NCBI GenBank assembly: GCA_029449235.1 | Contig: JANATG010000005.1 | Location: forward strand, 1,426,001-1,490,000 | Length of the DNA: 64,000 nucleotides | Direction of reading: 5' to 3' | DNA from: Linnemannia schmuckeri | Taxonomy: Eukaryota; Mortierellomycota; Mortierellomycetes; Mortierellales; Mortierellaceae | In this document: one piece after another, positions 11,196-22,529 of the stretch | Numbering within the stretch: the stretch's first letter is position 1 | Layout of the letters: the number at the start of each line of letters is the position of its first letter | The notes under the pieces: generated by a model | The model's input: the letters and a program-made list of their open reading frames with translations, nothing else | Database searches by the model: none | Told to the model about the DNA's origin: nothing | Made by a program: the position numbers and the translations under genes

Positions 11196-13177
11196 TCAAT
11201 CGGATCCAGGAGAGTTTCCATATTCGTCACTGCTCGTATCCAGCAAACTGTATTGCTTGAGAAGGACACACGGTCCACCGTTCTCGAGGTCGATGTTGTA
11301 CTGATAAAGATATCCGTCCGACGTTGCCACCATCACCTGTGGCGTTGTGCTATCAAAAATAAAAGTGCAGGGAAAGCGGCACAGTTTGTTAGGCATCGAC
11401 GTCTCGTAAACTTACAGCATTCTTACTCTTTTCTAACAAAAACCTCATTCATTCACAACCCAAATATAGCATACTTGCTGAGAGCAATGACGCTCTGGAC
11501 ACCTGCACTTGGCAATTTGAGGTATGCAAAATCTCGCGAAGGTTCAAAGATCTCGGTGATGGCGCCTGGGAGATAAGAGCCAACACTTCCTGCAAGATTC
11601 CGTCCAAAGTGCATCGACTGACGTCGAAGAACCGACCTAAAACAAAATTTATATTGAATACAATACAAAAACCATCGTCAGCAAAAGTGGATCCAAGGGT
11701 TCCTTCCTCACGCCCTTTGCAAATAATTATGGAGTAACTCCGCATAACGTACCCCATTCCTGACTTTTTAAAGTCAAAGGACCCATCCAAGAGTCCTCCA
11801 TTCCGTTGGCTGTTGTTGGGGCTTGTTCCTCCTCCCAGCTTGAAAATGTGCACTGTGTCGGTTTCACTCGAGACGCAGAGAAGAGTGCTGACAAGGTTGA
11901 AGGAGAGTGAATATATCCGTGCCGAATGTGACCCGCGTCTGAATTGGTACAGCCTCTGAGCATTAGGTATCGACCAGATCCGAATGACCGTGCCCTATCG
12001 TATCCAATAAATGAGAAATCAATGTTAGATAACGTTCACACACTCACACTCTGGAACACACCATCATATATAGGATAACACGGGCCTCGCTATTTTCAGT
12101 CCTTATCACTATTTGCACCTTGTCACTTGCTGTAGCAAGCATGGTTCCTTCGGAGTTGATAGAGATGTTGGAGACGGAGGTTTTGTGGGCCTGAACAATG
12201 TTGACGACTTGAAGAGTCAAAGCGTTGAAAATCAGCACGTCGCCCGAAGGTCCATGAGAATCATCGCGTCCATTGTTGGAAAAGGGCGAGGTAGGTGAAG
12301 GTGTTGGAGAAGGGTATGCGAGGTAACAGTTCTCGCTCGATGGCGAAAGGGCGCAAATGGCTACATGTTGCAATGAAGATTATTTGACACGTTAATTATC
12401 TGTCGTTGCATGCAACGCTGCACAACATACACGAAAGTGTGTTTCCAAATATCTCAATGTCGTTACCTTGAGGATTGGGGCTGGTTTCGATGGTATGGAG
12501 CAGTTTCATGTTGCTGATGTCGTAGACGTAGATTTGGTCCTCCAGCACAACAATGAGTCGCTTTCTGTTGAGCTTGACCGAGAGGATAGACGTTGGGAAT
12601 GTCAGCTCGCAAATAGTAGATTGACGCTAATTATTTGAAGATTTGAAGGAGTGGTTAATACCAATCCACAGGATGATGTGATAGTCGCCAAACGCGCGTC
12701 TTGGCATTATTTACCTTCGTATTAATGATTTGCAGTCGCCGGGGTGAGGATGCGGGCCGGTCTCCGGCACCTACAATCGCCACCAGGGATGTGCTAAAAA
12801 GCATCTCTACTATTCCAATCGAGCTATCGGCTGACAATAACAAGAAAACGTAAGAACCGTTCGTTTGTCAGCAAAGACGGGCACTGTTTTCGTAGCGTTG
12901 AATACATAGAATCATCCTGGAGTGTGGACACATACATTTGGAATAGCACTGCCCGAAGGGATCGCAGTTGTAAATCTTGAAACCATTCTTTGTCCCGACA
13001 GATATGCAGCTGTACGGAGAAAACAAAAGGCATAAAAAATGAAGGTCAGTCCTGACAGCCCTCTTCTGTTTTCCAGTCTCACCATGCACCCGTTGTTCAG
13101 AATGAGTGAGTCAAAAGAACGTGCCTGAAGTCTTGGTTGAAGTTGATGAAAAGCAGCTCGCCGTCCTTGACGTTCAT
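11196..13177 (-). CDS. ATG18: PROPPIN/WIPI autophagy protein Atg18
   Basis: About eight exons encode a protein of roughly 385 aa with a seven-bladed beta-propeller. Exon 1 is 13177-13125 (MNVKDGELLFINFNQDF) and joins SCISVGTKNGF at 13009, recreating the PROPPIN opening NQDFSCISVGTKNGFKIY. Later blades include SNMKLLHTIETSPNP and LATASDKGTVIRIWS. The phosphoinositide-binding signature FRRG is intact (YQFRRGSHSARIYSLSFN). Atg18 binds PtdIns3P/PtdIns(3,5)P2 through FRRG and works with Atg2 in phagophore expansion and in vacuole homeostasis. The LHTIETSP segment favours Atg18 over Hsv2/Atg21. Intron 1 (13124-13010) needs a GC donor, CAG|GCACGT, instead of GT; the acceptor is a normal TACAG. The 3' end converges on the DUF3712 gene. 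Confidence 0.86.
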
Positions 13178-15713
13178 TGTTGTTCCCAAGGTTGTGTTGG
13201 TATTGTCGTTGGTGGGCTGTTTGGGGTGGCGTGGAGAAGGTGTTGGGGTGCCAAGTGTTGGGTTGGTGTTTGAGCCATTGCAAGGCTGCTCGACGTGCAA
13301 CTCAGGAGGTCACAGCAAGGCTAGGCCACGCTCCTTAATATGTGCAGCCCACAGTCACATGACAAAATGTACGAGTTCTGTCGTGGACTACGGATGGGAA
13401 GAGGCATCTTACAGACCATGATAGGTAAGAGTTCGCTTGCATAGATATGATATTAGAAAGCGTGGACATTGAGATACGATGAGTAAGTATTCTTGTGGTA
13501 ATAAAAAGTTCTTTTGCATAGTTGTCCATACAACAAGTGATACGTTCCTTGAAACGAGGTTGAGAATGGCCCAGACAAGTGTGGAATTCTATCGTGTGGA
13601 GCACCAAAACGCTGAGTAAGTTGTTTCTCCGCCATTTGCTCTTCCTCCACAAAGCGAAATGGTGCCTGTAGTCGCTGGGGGTTTTTTTTGGCCCCCACGC
13701 AAGTGCTCCGTTCGACTATGCATCCCCTCCCCGATTTCCCTTTACATCCGTTCCTTTTCACTCTCGCAAACGATGCACATGTATGCCGGGCTTATGAATT
13801 GGTAGCTGCCTTTGCACATGAAAAGTATAGTCCATCATTCCGGAGCAAGAAAGAAAATGAAGAACAAAACAAAGGTGACCAAAGGAAAGAGGTAACTCCA
13901 GAAAGACTAAGGAATGAAACGATAAAACACCTTGTGGCACAGATATGAAGTAGAATATAAGCTAATAGGTTAGGCTTTTGGCGTGTGATTCTTCAATGTA
14001 TTTGTTGTCAAGAGAGACAGAGGAGACAAACGCATCCTCGTGCTTCAAAGAAAGACAAGGCCGACGGAAAGATGCTAATGCTAATAATTCGCGTTTCTTT
14101 TGTTTCCTACAAGCCCGTTTTCTTTTGACAAACCCAATGGTAGAGATGTAAGCATCTCCCCGAAGAATGCGCACCAACACACAGTACACAAACAAAGGAG
14201 AAATAGCAAAACGGAAAAGAGAGGAGGGTCCAAAGTCGGGAGTGAAGCATGATTGGCTGTTTGGGCTCGAAAAGTGCACAGAGCATAGAGCATGAAAAGA
14301 CATAGTAATTGCGGGTTTTGGGCATGTGGGCAACTTGGAGGGGGAAGGCTAGAAGAAAATTTGCCCAGACCAAGTTTTTTTTTTTTTTTTATTTTTGTTC
14401 TGAGCAAATTGAGGGACACAACAGCGCTTGTCTAGATATACACAGACGCGGACAGTCGTATTCCTTCCCCACAGGATCTAGGTCATGAGGGGAAGGAAGC
14501 AAAGAATAGCATTTTGTGGCGCCATCTGCTTGCTGCTCGCTCCTGTTCGTCGTGTATCCTCCAATGCTTGGCAGGGCCGGCTTGGGGCTTATGTTTGATT
14601 GATTGTTGTGTGGCGTTAAAGTGGAAAGAAGGCTGGGAGAATCTGACGACCCAGAAGAAGATAGGAGGAGGAGGAGGAGGATGCTGAAAGCAAAGGATTA
14701 GATGGAGGATGGTCTATCAGGATAGATGAAGATGGATGAGAGAGAATTGGCTATTGCCTTGTGGCGCCCCCTTTTTTGTTTTCCTTCCTTTATGTCCTTC
14801 TGTTTGCTGGATGCAGTTTTGTGGATGTTAAACCCACGAGAGTCAAGACCGACCAGATAACGAGTAAAATGCTGTTTGATGCGCCCAGTAAGGTTTGTGC
14901 TGAACCTGGGTTCTATGTTTGACCATCGGAGAAGGACATGTATGAATTACGGTTTACGACATGTTGTTTTTCAGTGTCTGAGAGCAACCGTTATGGAAGA
15001 AGAAGCGGCAGAGGAAATAGAAGGATGGATGGAATGCGAACGAATACGATAAAAGAGAGGAAGGGCCGATGATTGGGAGCGCGGGCGTACAGCCGGAGGT
15101 GGAACTGTGGGAGAGAAAAGACCGACCAGGAGGAGAGGAGGACCAAGACCGAGAAGACCAGAGGGCTTCCGCTTCGCGCACCGCGTGTGCTTTTACTGTA
15201 TGAAGTGACATCTCTTGATAAAGTGGGTTAAATATGGGGAGTGAGAGTGAGGATGAGGAAGGATAAGCATTGACATGCGATGAGAATGGACTCCGACGGA
15301 CGAGCAAGCAAATCAAAAGAAAGAGAGGGACAGCCGGACGTGCATTCTTGAGAGGTGTGAATGAGAGTCGCCCCAACCCAAAACGTTTTAGAAGAAGCAA
15401 CCAACAATCTAGAAAGAAAAGCAAAGTTTCATTGAAACCTTGTTGACTCTTTCCCACTCTTACTCCTCCACACTCACAACAAGCATATATTTCTTATCCT
15501 ACTTTCCCACTTTTTCAACCTTTTTTTTTTTCTTTTCTTTTCTTCTTTGCTCAACCCCACCCCCACTGCCATATCTACACCCTTTACTCTCCCTCTTTAT
15601 CCTTCACATTTACTCCCTTAAACCGTTGTAGTTACACAGCGTCCTCTTCTTAACGAACAAACTCTTTCTCTCATCATCATCTTTCATTCACACCTCCATT
15701 CATTCACACACCA
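13178..15713. other. Long intergenic region between ATG18 and the acyl-CoA synthetase gene
   Basis: About 2.5 kb between divergent starts. It holds short open frames without recognisable domains, a T20 run near 14375 and a very CT-rich leader from about 15480. I find no RNA gene. It probably carries the upstream regulatory DNA of both genes. Confidence 0.5.
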
Positions 15714-18246
15714 ATGGCTCTTCACATGTTCTCTAACGTTGTTCCCAACAGCCCTGAAATCGCTGGTGAGGGCAAGCCCCGCCGTAGTGTCCTCTGCCCT
15801 GAGAAGCTGGTTGAGAACTACCCCTCTTCCAAGTCTGGCGTCGTTACCACCCTGTATGAGAACTTTCTCGAGGGAGTCCACCGTTCCCGTACGTACACTT
15901 ATCTGATTGCTAACAGTCATGCATTAGTGCGACATGCTACTGATACTGATCAACAACGCACCTTGTTTGCTTCTCATTTATGATGTATCTTCTAGAGGGC
16001 AAAGCCTTCCTTGGTCACCGCCCCATCGTCAACGGCGTTCCCCAGGGATACGAGTGGCAGACATACGACAAGGTCAAGGAGCGCGTCACCGCCTTCGGAG
16101 CCGGTCTCTCCCACCTCGGCCTTGCTGCCACCGGAAAGTTGGGTATCTTTGCCATCAACCGTCCCGAGTGGGTATGTCCGTTTTTTTTTTTTTGCTGACG
16201 ATTGGAAACCATTTACTCCTTTCCTTTATTCTCCAAAAACGGTCTGGATCTGACAAAGAAAAAACTGGTACCAAATCGGAACCCTCAACATCTGACAAAC
16301 AACGGCTCGTTTTTCGTTTCTTGACACGCTGTTAGACCATGAGTGAGCTTGCTGGTTACGAGTACAATTACATCACTGTTCCTCTTTATGATACCTTGGG
16401 AGTGACAGCTATCGAGTTTATCGTCAACCAGACCGAGATGGAGATCATCATCGCCTCCGTCGACAAAGCTTCCATCGTCCTCGACATGAAGGCCACCCTC
16501 CCCACCGTCAAGACCGTCATTGTCATGGGCGAGGTCTCCGACGCCCTCGCTGCCGAGGCCAAGCAGTTGGACGTCAACATCCACTCCTGGACCGATGTCG
16601 AGAGAAACGGTCGCGAGCGCCCTGTCGAGGCTGTTCACCCTACAACTGAGGACATCGCCACCATCTGCTACACCTCTGGCACAACTGGTACCCCCAAGTA
16701 AGTTTCAACTAAAAAAAGGAGGCGGGGACAATCTTTCTTCCTGTACAAATGAATACGATGAACGCTAGGATCTAGACTGGTCCGTTCGTTTTAGATGATT
16801 GTACACGTGCTTACTTTGCCCTTTTTCGTTATTGGCTCTGACTTTTTTTTAGGGGCGCTGTCTTGACCCACAAGAACTTTGTCTCGACGATTGGTTCCTT
16901 CCACATCATGGCCAAGCACGGAAAGTTCTTCATGCCCACCAGCGCTGATACTCACGTCTCCTACCTCCCCTTGGCCCATGTCTTTGAACGTCTCTGCCAG
17001 TCTGTCATGATCGCCGGAGGCACCCGCATCGGCTTTTACCAGGGAGACACCCTCAAGCTGCTCGACGACGTTGCCATCCTCCAGCCTACCATCTTTGCCT
17101 CTGTGCCCCGTCTCTTCAACCGCATCTACGACAAGGTCATGGCCGGTGTCCAGGCCAAGGGAGGCATTGCTGCCTTCCTTTTCAAGCGTGCCTACAACGC
17201 CAAGAAGGCCAACCTTAGAAAAGGAATCTTGGAGCACGCCCTCTGGGACAAGCTCGTCTTTGGTGCCATTCGTGCCCGCTTGGGTGGAAAGGTCAAGCAT
17301 ATTGTCTCTGGCTCTGCCCCCATCTCGCCCGATGTCATGGATTTCCTCCGCATCTGCTTCAGTGCCGATGTCTATGAGGGTTACGGTCAGACTGAGCAGG
17401 CAGCCGGATTGTGCATGAGCTACCGTGGCGATTTGACTACCGGACAAGTTGGACCCCCACAGTTGTGTGTCGAGGTCAAGCTGAGGGATATCCCCTCGAT
17501 GAACTACACCAGCCAGGACAAGCCTTTCCCTCGTGGAGAGATTATGCTTCGCGGAAACTCTGTCTTTCAGGGTTACTACAAGGCCCCTAAGCAAACCGCA
17601 GAGACCTTGGACGCCGAAGGTTGGTCCAGGTGAGTTTTTGTTTTTACCTTTGTAAATGCGTTTGTGGACATGCATGTCAGAGTAAGTTTGTATGAATGTT
17701 TTGGGATCAGTTTCACATTACTAACAATCAAAGCATGCTCTGCGTGAATAATTAAATAGCACTGGAGATGTCGGGCAGTGGGACGCTCAGGGTCGCCTGG
17801 TGGTCATCGACCGTGTCAAGAACATCTTCAAGCTTGCCCAGGGTGAATACATCGCCCCCGAGAAGATCGAGGCAGTCCTCGCCAAGCACTACCTCGTCGC
17901 CCAGGTCTTTGTCTACGGTCATTCTCTCCAGGCCGCCCTCGTTGGAATTGTCGTCCCCGATGCCGAGACCTTGAAATTGTGGGCCAACGAGAACAAGTTG
18001 GGTAACAAGACCTTTGAGGAGCTTTGCGCCGAGCCCCTTGTCCGCACCACTATCCAGAAGGAGCTTGCTGTCTTTGGAAAAGAGTCTGACCTCAAGGGCT
18101 TTGAGATTCTCAAGAATGTGTATATCACCCCTGAGCAGTTCTCGATTGAAAACGATCTCTTGACCCCTACCTTCAAGTTGAAGAGACACCAGGCCAAGGA
18201 GAAGTACGATGCCGAGATTGAGCGCATGTACAAAGAGATTGCATAA
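15714..18246 (+). CDS. Long-chain fatty acyl-CoA synthetase (FAA type)
   Basis: Five exons, 15714-15888, 15996-16171, 16336-16697, 16853-17629 and 17760-18246, give 658 aa, the usual length for this class. The enzyme activates long-chain fatty acids to acyl-CoA through an acyl-adenylate. The AMP-binding P-loop ICYTSGTTGTPKGAVLTHKN is rebuilt across the third intron. The adenylate-forming motif VYEGYGQTEQAAG and the fatty-acyl-CoA synthetase signature EGWSRSTGDVGQWDAQGRL (across the fourth intron) plus DRVKNIFKLAQGEYIAPEKIE-type residues follow. The C-terminus is EIA, so no SKL-type peroxisomal signal is present. No N-terminal signal or clear membrane anchor is evident. The leader is extremely CT-rich. 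Orthology to a particular FAA gene cannot be settled from the sequence alone. Confidence 0.92.
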
Positions 18247-18633
18247 ATTACTCTCCCTCATCAACCCAACCACACACAACAACACTACTACTTTTACATA
18301 GCATCCTTAATACCCAAACGGTCGGCCATTTGCCACCAAAATGAAATGCTCTACTACATTGAGCGAATAATCATAAACATGAGCATCATATTGATGTTAA
18401 GGGGCAAGCTAACTGCCACACTTATTTGTGCGTCTTTTTTCTCTCCTTCGTTTTCTTCTTCCATACACTCCACCCTCTGTGCATACCCCGCCACTACATC
18501 CTCTTTCACTCTTTATTGATTCGCTTGATTAATATCCTCCCGAGTCCGACATCAGCAACAAGAACTACTCTTGCATCCGATTCAGCCTTTTCTCCCCGTA
18601 TTGGTGACAAACAACAAACACAAAGCTACCCCC

Positions 18634-21217
18634 ATGCCAAAGTCGTCGTGTGGCAACTTCAATTACATCGACATCAACATGTACAAGCCCTTCAACTCGT
18701 CGAACTCTACCGCCCCGACAACCTCGACGGCTCACACTCAGGGATACCGCGCTTCCACGCACGAAGTTCACGAGCCACAGTTCTCGAACCCTGCCTTCTC
18801 CCCGACCGTCCACGTTCCCCAGTCAATCCTGAGTGGCAGTAGTAGCAACGATGACGGCTACCGCTCCTTGATCGACGAGCTTCCCAGCCATATGACGAAC
18901 CAAACTTTTGCATACCGGTCACAGCAGAATGAACGCCAGCATCAGTGCCAGCCCAACGCTGAGAGTGCGCCTCGCCCAGTCTTTGATGCCCTTCAGCACC
19001 ACCAGAACATCCACCAGCAACCCCAGCAATCTCATCCACATCATTTGCAGCACGGCCTTGAGCATCAAAATTTTAATCAGCAACGTGAACTTGGCCAAAC
19101 CAACAACAACAATCACAGCGATACTTCGAACAATGTTGAGCAACAGCATCAAAACGGTGGACAGCAGCAGCCCCATCATGTCCCGGCTGCTCCCAGCCAG
19201 TCCCCGCCAGGTCCTCCCGTTCAGCTCGTCAACGGCATGCACCCTGCTCGACTCGCACTCCTCCAAACAGCAGAAGAGCCTGAGGCTCCAGTCCTCACGG
19301 GAAAACAGCTAAGGAAAAAGGCGAAGGCGGCTGAGAAAGGTATGCCTGCCCCTCTCATCAATTACTCACATCGTCAACAAATCTCGCCGCCACCAGTCTT
19401 GTTGACATCACTTATCTCTTCGTCTTTTTATGTATCTCAAAGCAGCAGCCCTAGCATTGATGAACAAGCCGCAAGGCAAATCCAGCGCAGCTGCTTTATC
19501 CTCAGCCTCCACTCCACCCGCCGCTGCTCCTGCCTCCGCTGCCACCTCTACTCCTGCCGCCACGAAATCAAGCGCCCCGAAACCAAAGTTGGTGGTCCCA
19601 GTACCCGCCAAAGTTGGTCTCAAGACCGACCATTTGACTGTTCAACTTCAGACAGCGATCGCCTCCAAGAGCACCAAAAAGCTGTCCAACATCGTCAAGA
19701 AGGCTGCAGGCGAGTGCATCGTGCGCGCCTTCATCTACATTATGGGTCGGAACTTCTCGTTCATGTCTCTGGAGCTATTCTTGAACCTTTATCGCGAGGC
19801 CTTTGGCTGCCCTAAACTTACCGAGGCGCACATGCGTGACTCTATGTTGGAGGCCAAACTCTTCAAAACCATGATCGAGACTAAGATTGAAAATGGATCT
19901 CCACAGCGCAAGTTTTATCGCCTTAGCCCGATCTTCTTCCGTGTCCTCGAGGGCCGCACCAACTCCACTGCCGACATCCCAGCCTCACGCAAGGAAGTCA
20001 TGTATGATTTGACTAACAAGGCCAACCTTCCGCCTGTTGCTCCTATCCCCCCAGCTATGGTTAAATATCTTTTGGACGGATGGGATCTCAAGCTTCACAA
20101 CGTTTCGGTCACACACTACGCTTACACTCCCGCGCGCTGGCCAACCGTTGCGCCTTTGAACGATCTCCAGCCATTCCTCGCTTACTGGTACACGCCTCAA
20201 TATGAGTTCTCTCAGCACTTGACACCACCCAAACAGGCCGCTACAACCAAAGCGGCTGCAGCCGCAGCCAAGGCCAAACCCGGATCCACCCCAACTGGTA
20301 CCGCCCCGAGCTCCCCCGCTGCTACGACTTCGGTTAGTGAAGGATCCGCCAGCACAAGCACACCTGCAGTCGACGCAGTCGCACTTGCTTTCGAACTATT
20401 GTTGGAGACGGCCAAGTTGCAGGGAAAGCCAGGAAAGGAATCAAGGAGACTGCTCCGCATGCACGAACAGAGACTGATTGATGCCGACATGGACGTGCTG
20501 CCACAGGTTACAGCTATCTTGGAGGACGATACGCTCTCGGACAATAGTGACATGGAGCTGGATGATGATGACGATGATGCCGCTCCAGCAGCCATCGATT
20601 TGACGCCTGCGCCCGTCCCCATGACTGTGTGTCCCCCGGCCAACGACACGACCTCAACCTCTATTACTTTTACACGGACGATCCAGGACTCTTCAAACAG
20701 AACTACGCTGCCAGATCAAGGTTCAGCGGTACAGTCGTCTCAGATCCCGGCGGAAAACAATTCCCAGACTCCGACCCAGAGCAAGGGCAAGATGCCGGAC
20801 CGGACGGGCGGACCAGTGAGATTCAGCATGAAGCAGGAGCGATACCAGCCGTATGTTGACATGCATACAGGTGAAGGCATTCCTGGTTCCGACAGTGGTA
20901 AGCAAAGTAAGGTGATGGGAGAAAACGGTATCTCGACGAAGCGTGACTCTGGTTTGCCAAAACCAGTGATCCCTTCCAACAGAAATTTGCCGACTCTGCC
21001 TCGACCTTCATTGCCACCACTTGAGGGACAGGGATCGTCTTTTGCGAACCCGATGACATTGGCGATGTTGGCAGGAGGTGTGGGTTCGGATATGACAACG
21101 ACAGAGCCTCTTTTGCGTCGTTCGCGTGATGATATCTTGATGCAGCGCCGTACGGCGATGAACAAGATTATCGAGTACACGATGAAGATGCCCATGAGGA
21201 TGGGGCCAAAGGACTAG
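18634..21217 (+). CDS. Unrecognised Q/N-rich protein with a conserved-looking core
   Basis: Two exons, 18634-19339 and 19443-21217, keep frame (KAAEK|AAALAL) and give 826 aa. Residues 1-235 are disordered and rich in Gln, His, Asn and Ser, ending in a basic KQLRKKAKAAEK helix. After an Ala/Pro/Ser linker, residues of about 300-500 look globular: KLSNIVKKAAGECIVRAFIY, MGRNFSFMSLELFLNLYREAF, RKFYRLSPIFFRVLEG, and YTPARWPTVAPLNDLQPFLAYWY. The C-terminal third is again low complexity, with an acidic DDDDDDA patch and a closing basic helix. I do not recognise the family. The Q/N-rich flanks suggest a nuclear or RNA-associated regulator, but that is a guess. Coding is supported by length, codon bias and clean intron phase. 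Confidence 0.72.
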
Positions 21218-22529
21218 CGTGAATGTCAATTCGCAACGGTCTGGAAGTCTTTCATTGTCGTCATGGCATCTTCTAAGTGTCGACATAATGTCATGATCCG
21301 AATGTGTCGAAAGACACAACCACATTTTCCTTTGCTACCACTCAAAATGTTTGTCTTGTTTGTTCTGCTGTCGTTTTTTCTTTGCATACTGCATAATCTC
21401 TTTGTCTTCTTTTTGGTCTTGCGTTTTCTGTTGCATTTTCACTGCTATCTTTGCTCTATCTTTCTTCCTCTCGCTCCAGGTCTCTTGCGATACTCAAATT
21501 TCGAGGCATCACTTGGGGTTTCTTCATTTCGGTCTGACTTGTCTCGTTGCATGGTTGGTGGAAGATGAAGGCGCCTTTTCGAGTGCCCAAGACGAGCGAA
21601 CCAACTTCCTGTACACTTCTTTCTTCATTTTCATTTATCGCTTTGCATTTCGCTGTGGTGCTATCATGGGCAAGAAACCTTGTTTGGTTTGGTTTGGTTT
21701 GGTTTGGTTGGCTGTGGTGGATATGATGGACTCGTGGTCGATTATTGGCTTATTTCATTGTTTTCTTTCCCTTGACCGACAGATACGTTCCTGTCGCGGT
21801 GAATGATACGCCATCATTATCCTCAACGCCCATTGTTCTTCGCTTTTGTCCAAGGACATACTTTTCTTATTCTTCTTCACATCAGCATCTGTCGTAGCTC
21901 TCACAGACTTTTCTCCTTTTTCCAAAATACAATAACCAGAAAACGACAAAAAAAAAACTAAAACAAATAATCGTGATAGCAAAACAGGCGTGAAAACATA
22001 ATGGCGTCAAGTAAAGGGACTTTTGAAAGGTCGCTGAATGTTCAATTGGTCGGTTGTGAGTGCATTGTTAGTTCTGCATTAATGGATGCGCCGTTGTAAA
22101 AGTGGTTATCGCGCTACGGGACACGGGACGAGACTGGACAAGCAAAACACAGACGGCACAGAGTCAGGGACAGGGACAGGGACAGGGTTAGGACGGAGAG
22201 ACATGCAGACCAAAAGAGGCAAAGATGAGCCATTGCGGTACGAGAAATCCCACGTTACGCTGAGAATCAACTTGTCCAATTGGAGAATAGGAGCATGACT
22301 CTCGACAATAGTTGCTCATGTATGAACTCTTTTTGTCTCGCTCTTTTTCTTCTCTCTTCTTCCATCTTTACCTCATCCGTCCTTCTTCCTTCCTTCGTTT
22401 CTTCGCCTCCCTCCCTTTCTCCTTACTCTCCACTCCCTCTTCCTCGTCTCACCTTCTTGTCCACTCCCTTTATACATTCATTCTTTTCACCCTACCTACT
22501 CTTCCTCTTCGTTCAAACTCATTACAGAC
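21218..22529. other. Intergenic region with a short TTTGG repeat
   Basis: About 1.3 kb between tandem genes. It includes a (TTTGG)n run of about five copies near 21682-21710, a GGGACA-type repeat near 22165-22190 and a CT-rich leader before the aminopeptidase gene. No gene is visible. Confidence 0.5.

Noticed and set aside
10444..11199. 251-aa - strand open frame
   Set aside because: Antisense to the last exon of the DUF3712 gene, with composition expected of a shadow frame.
16791..17675. 294-aa - strand open frame
   Set aside because: Antisense to the acyl-CoA synthetase exon that carries family motifs on the + strand.
22160..22195. GGGACA repeat as a telomere-like or CRISPR-like array
   Set aside because: Only a few short copies without spacers; an ordinary microsatellite. 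No CRISPR array is present in the window.
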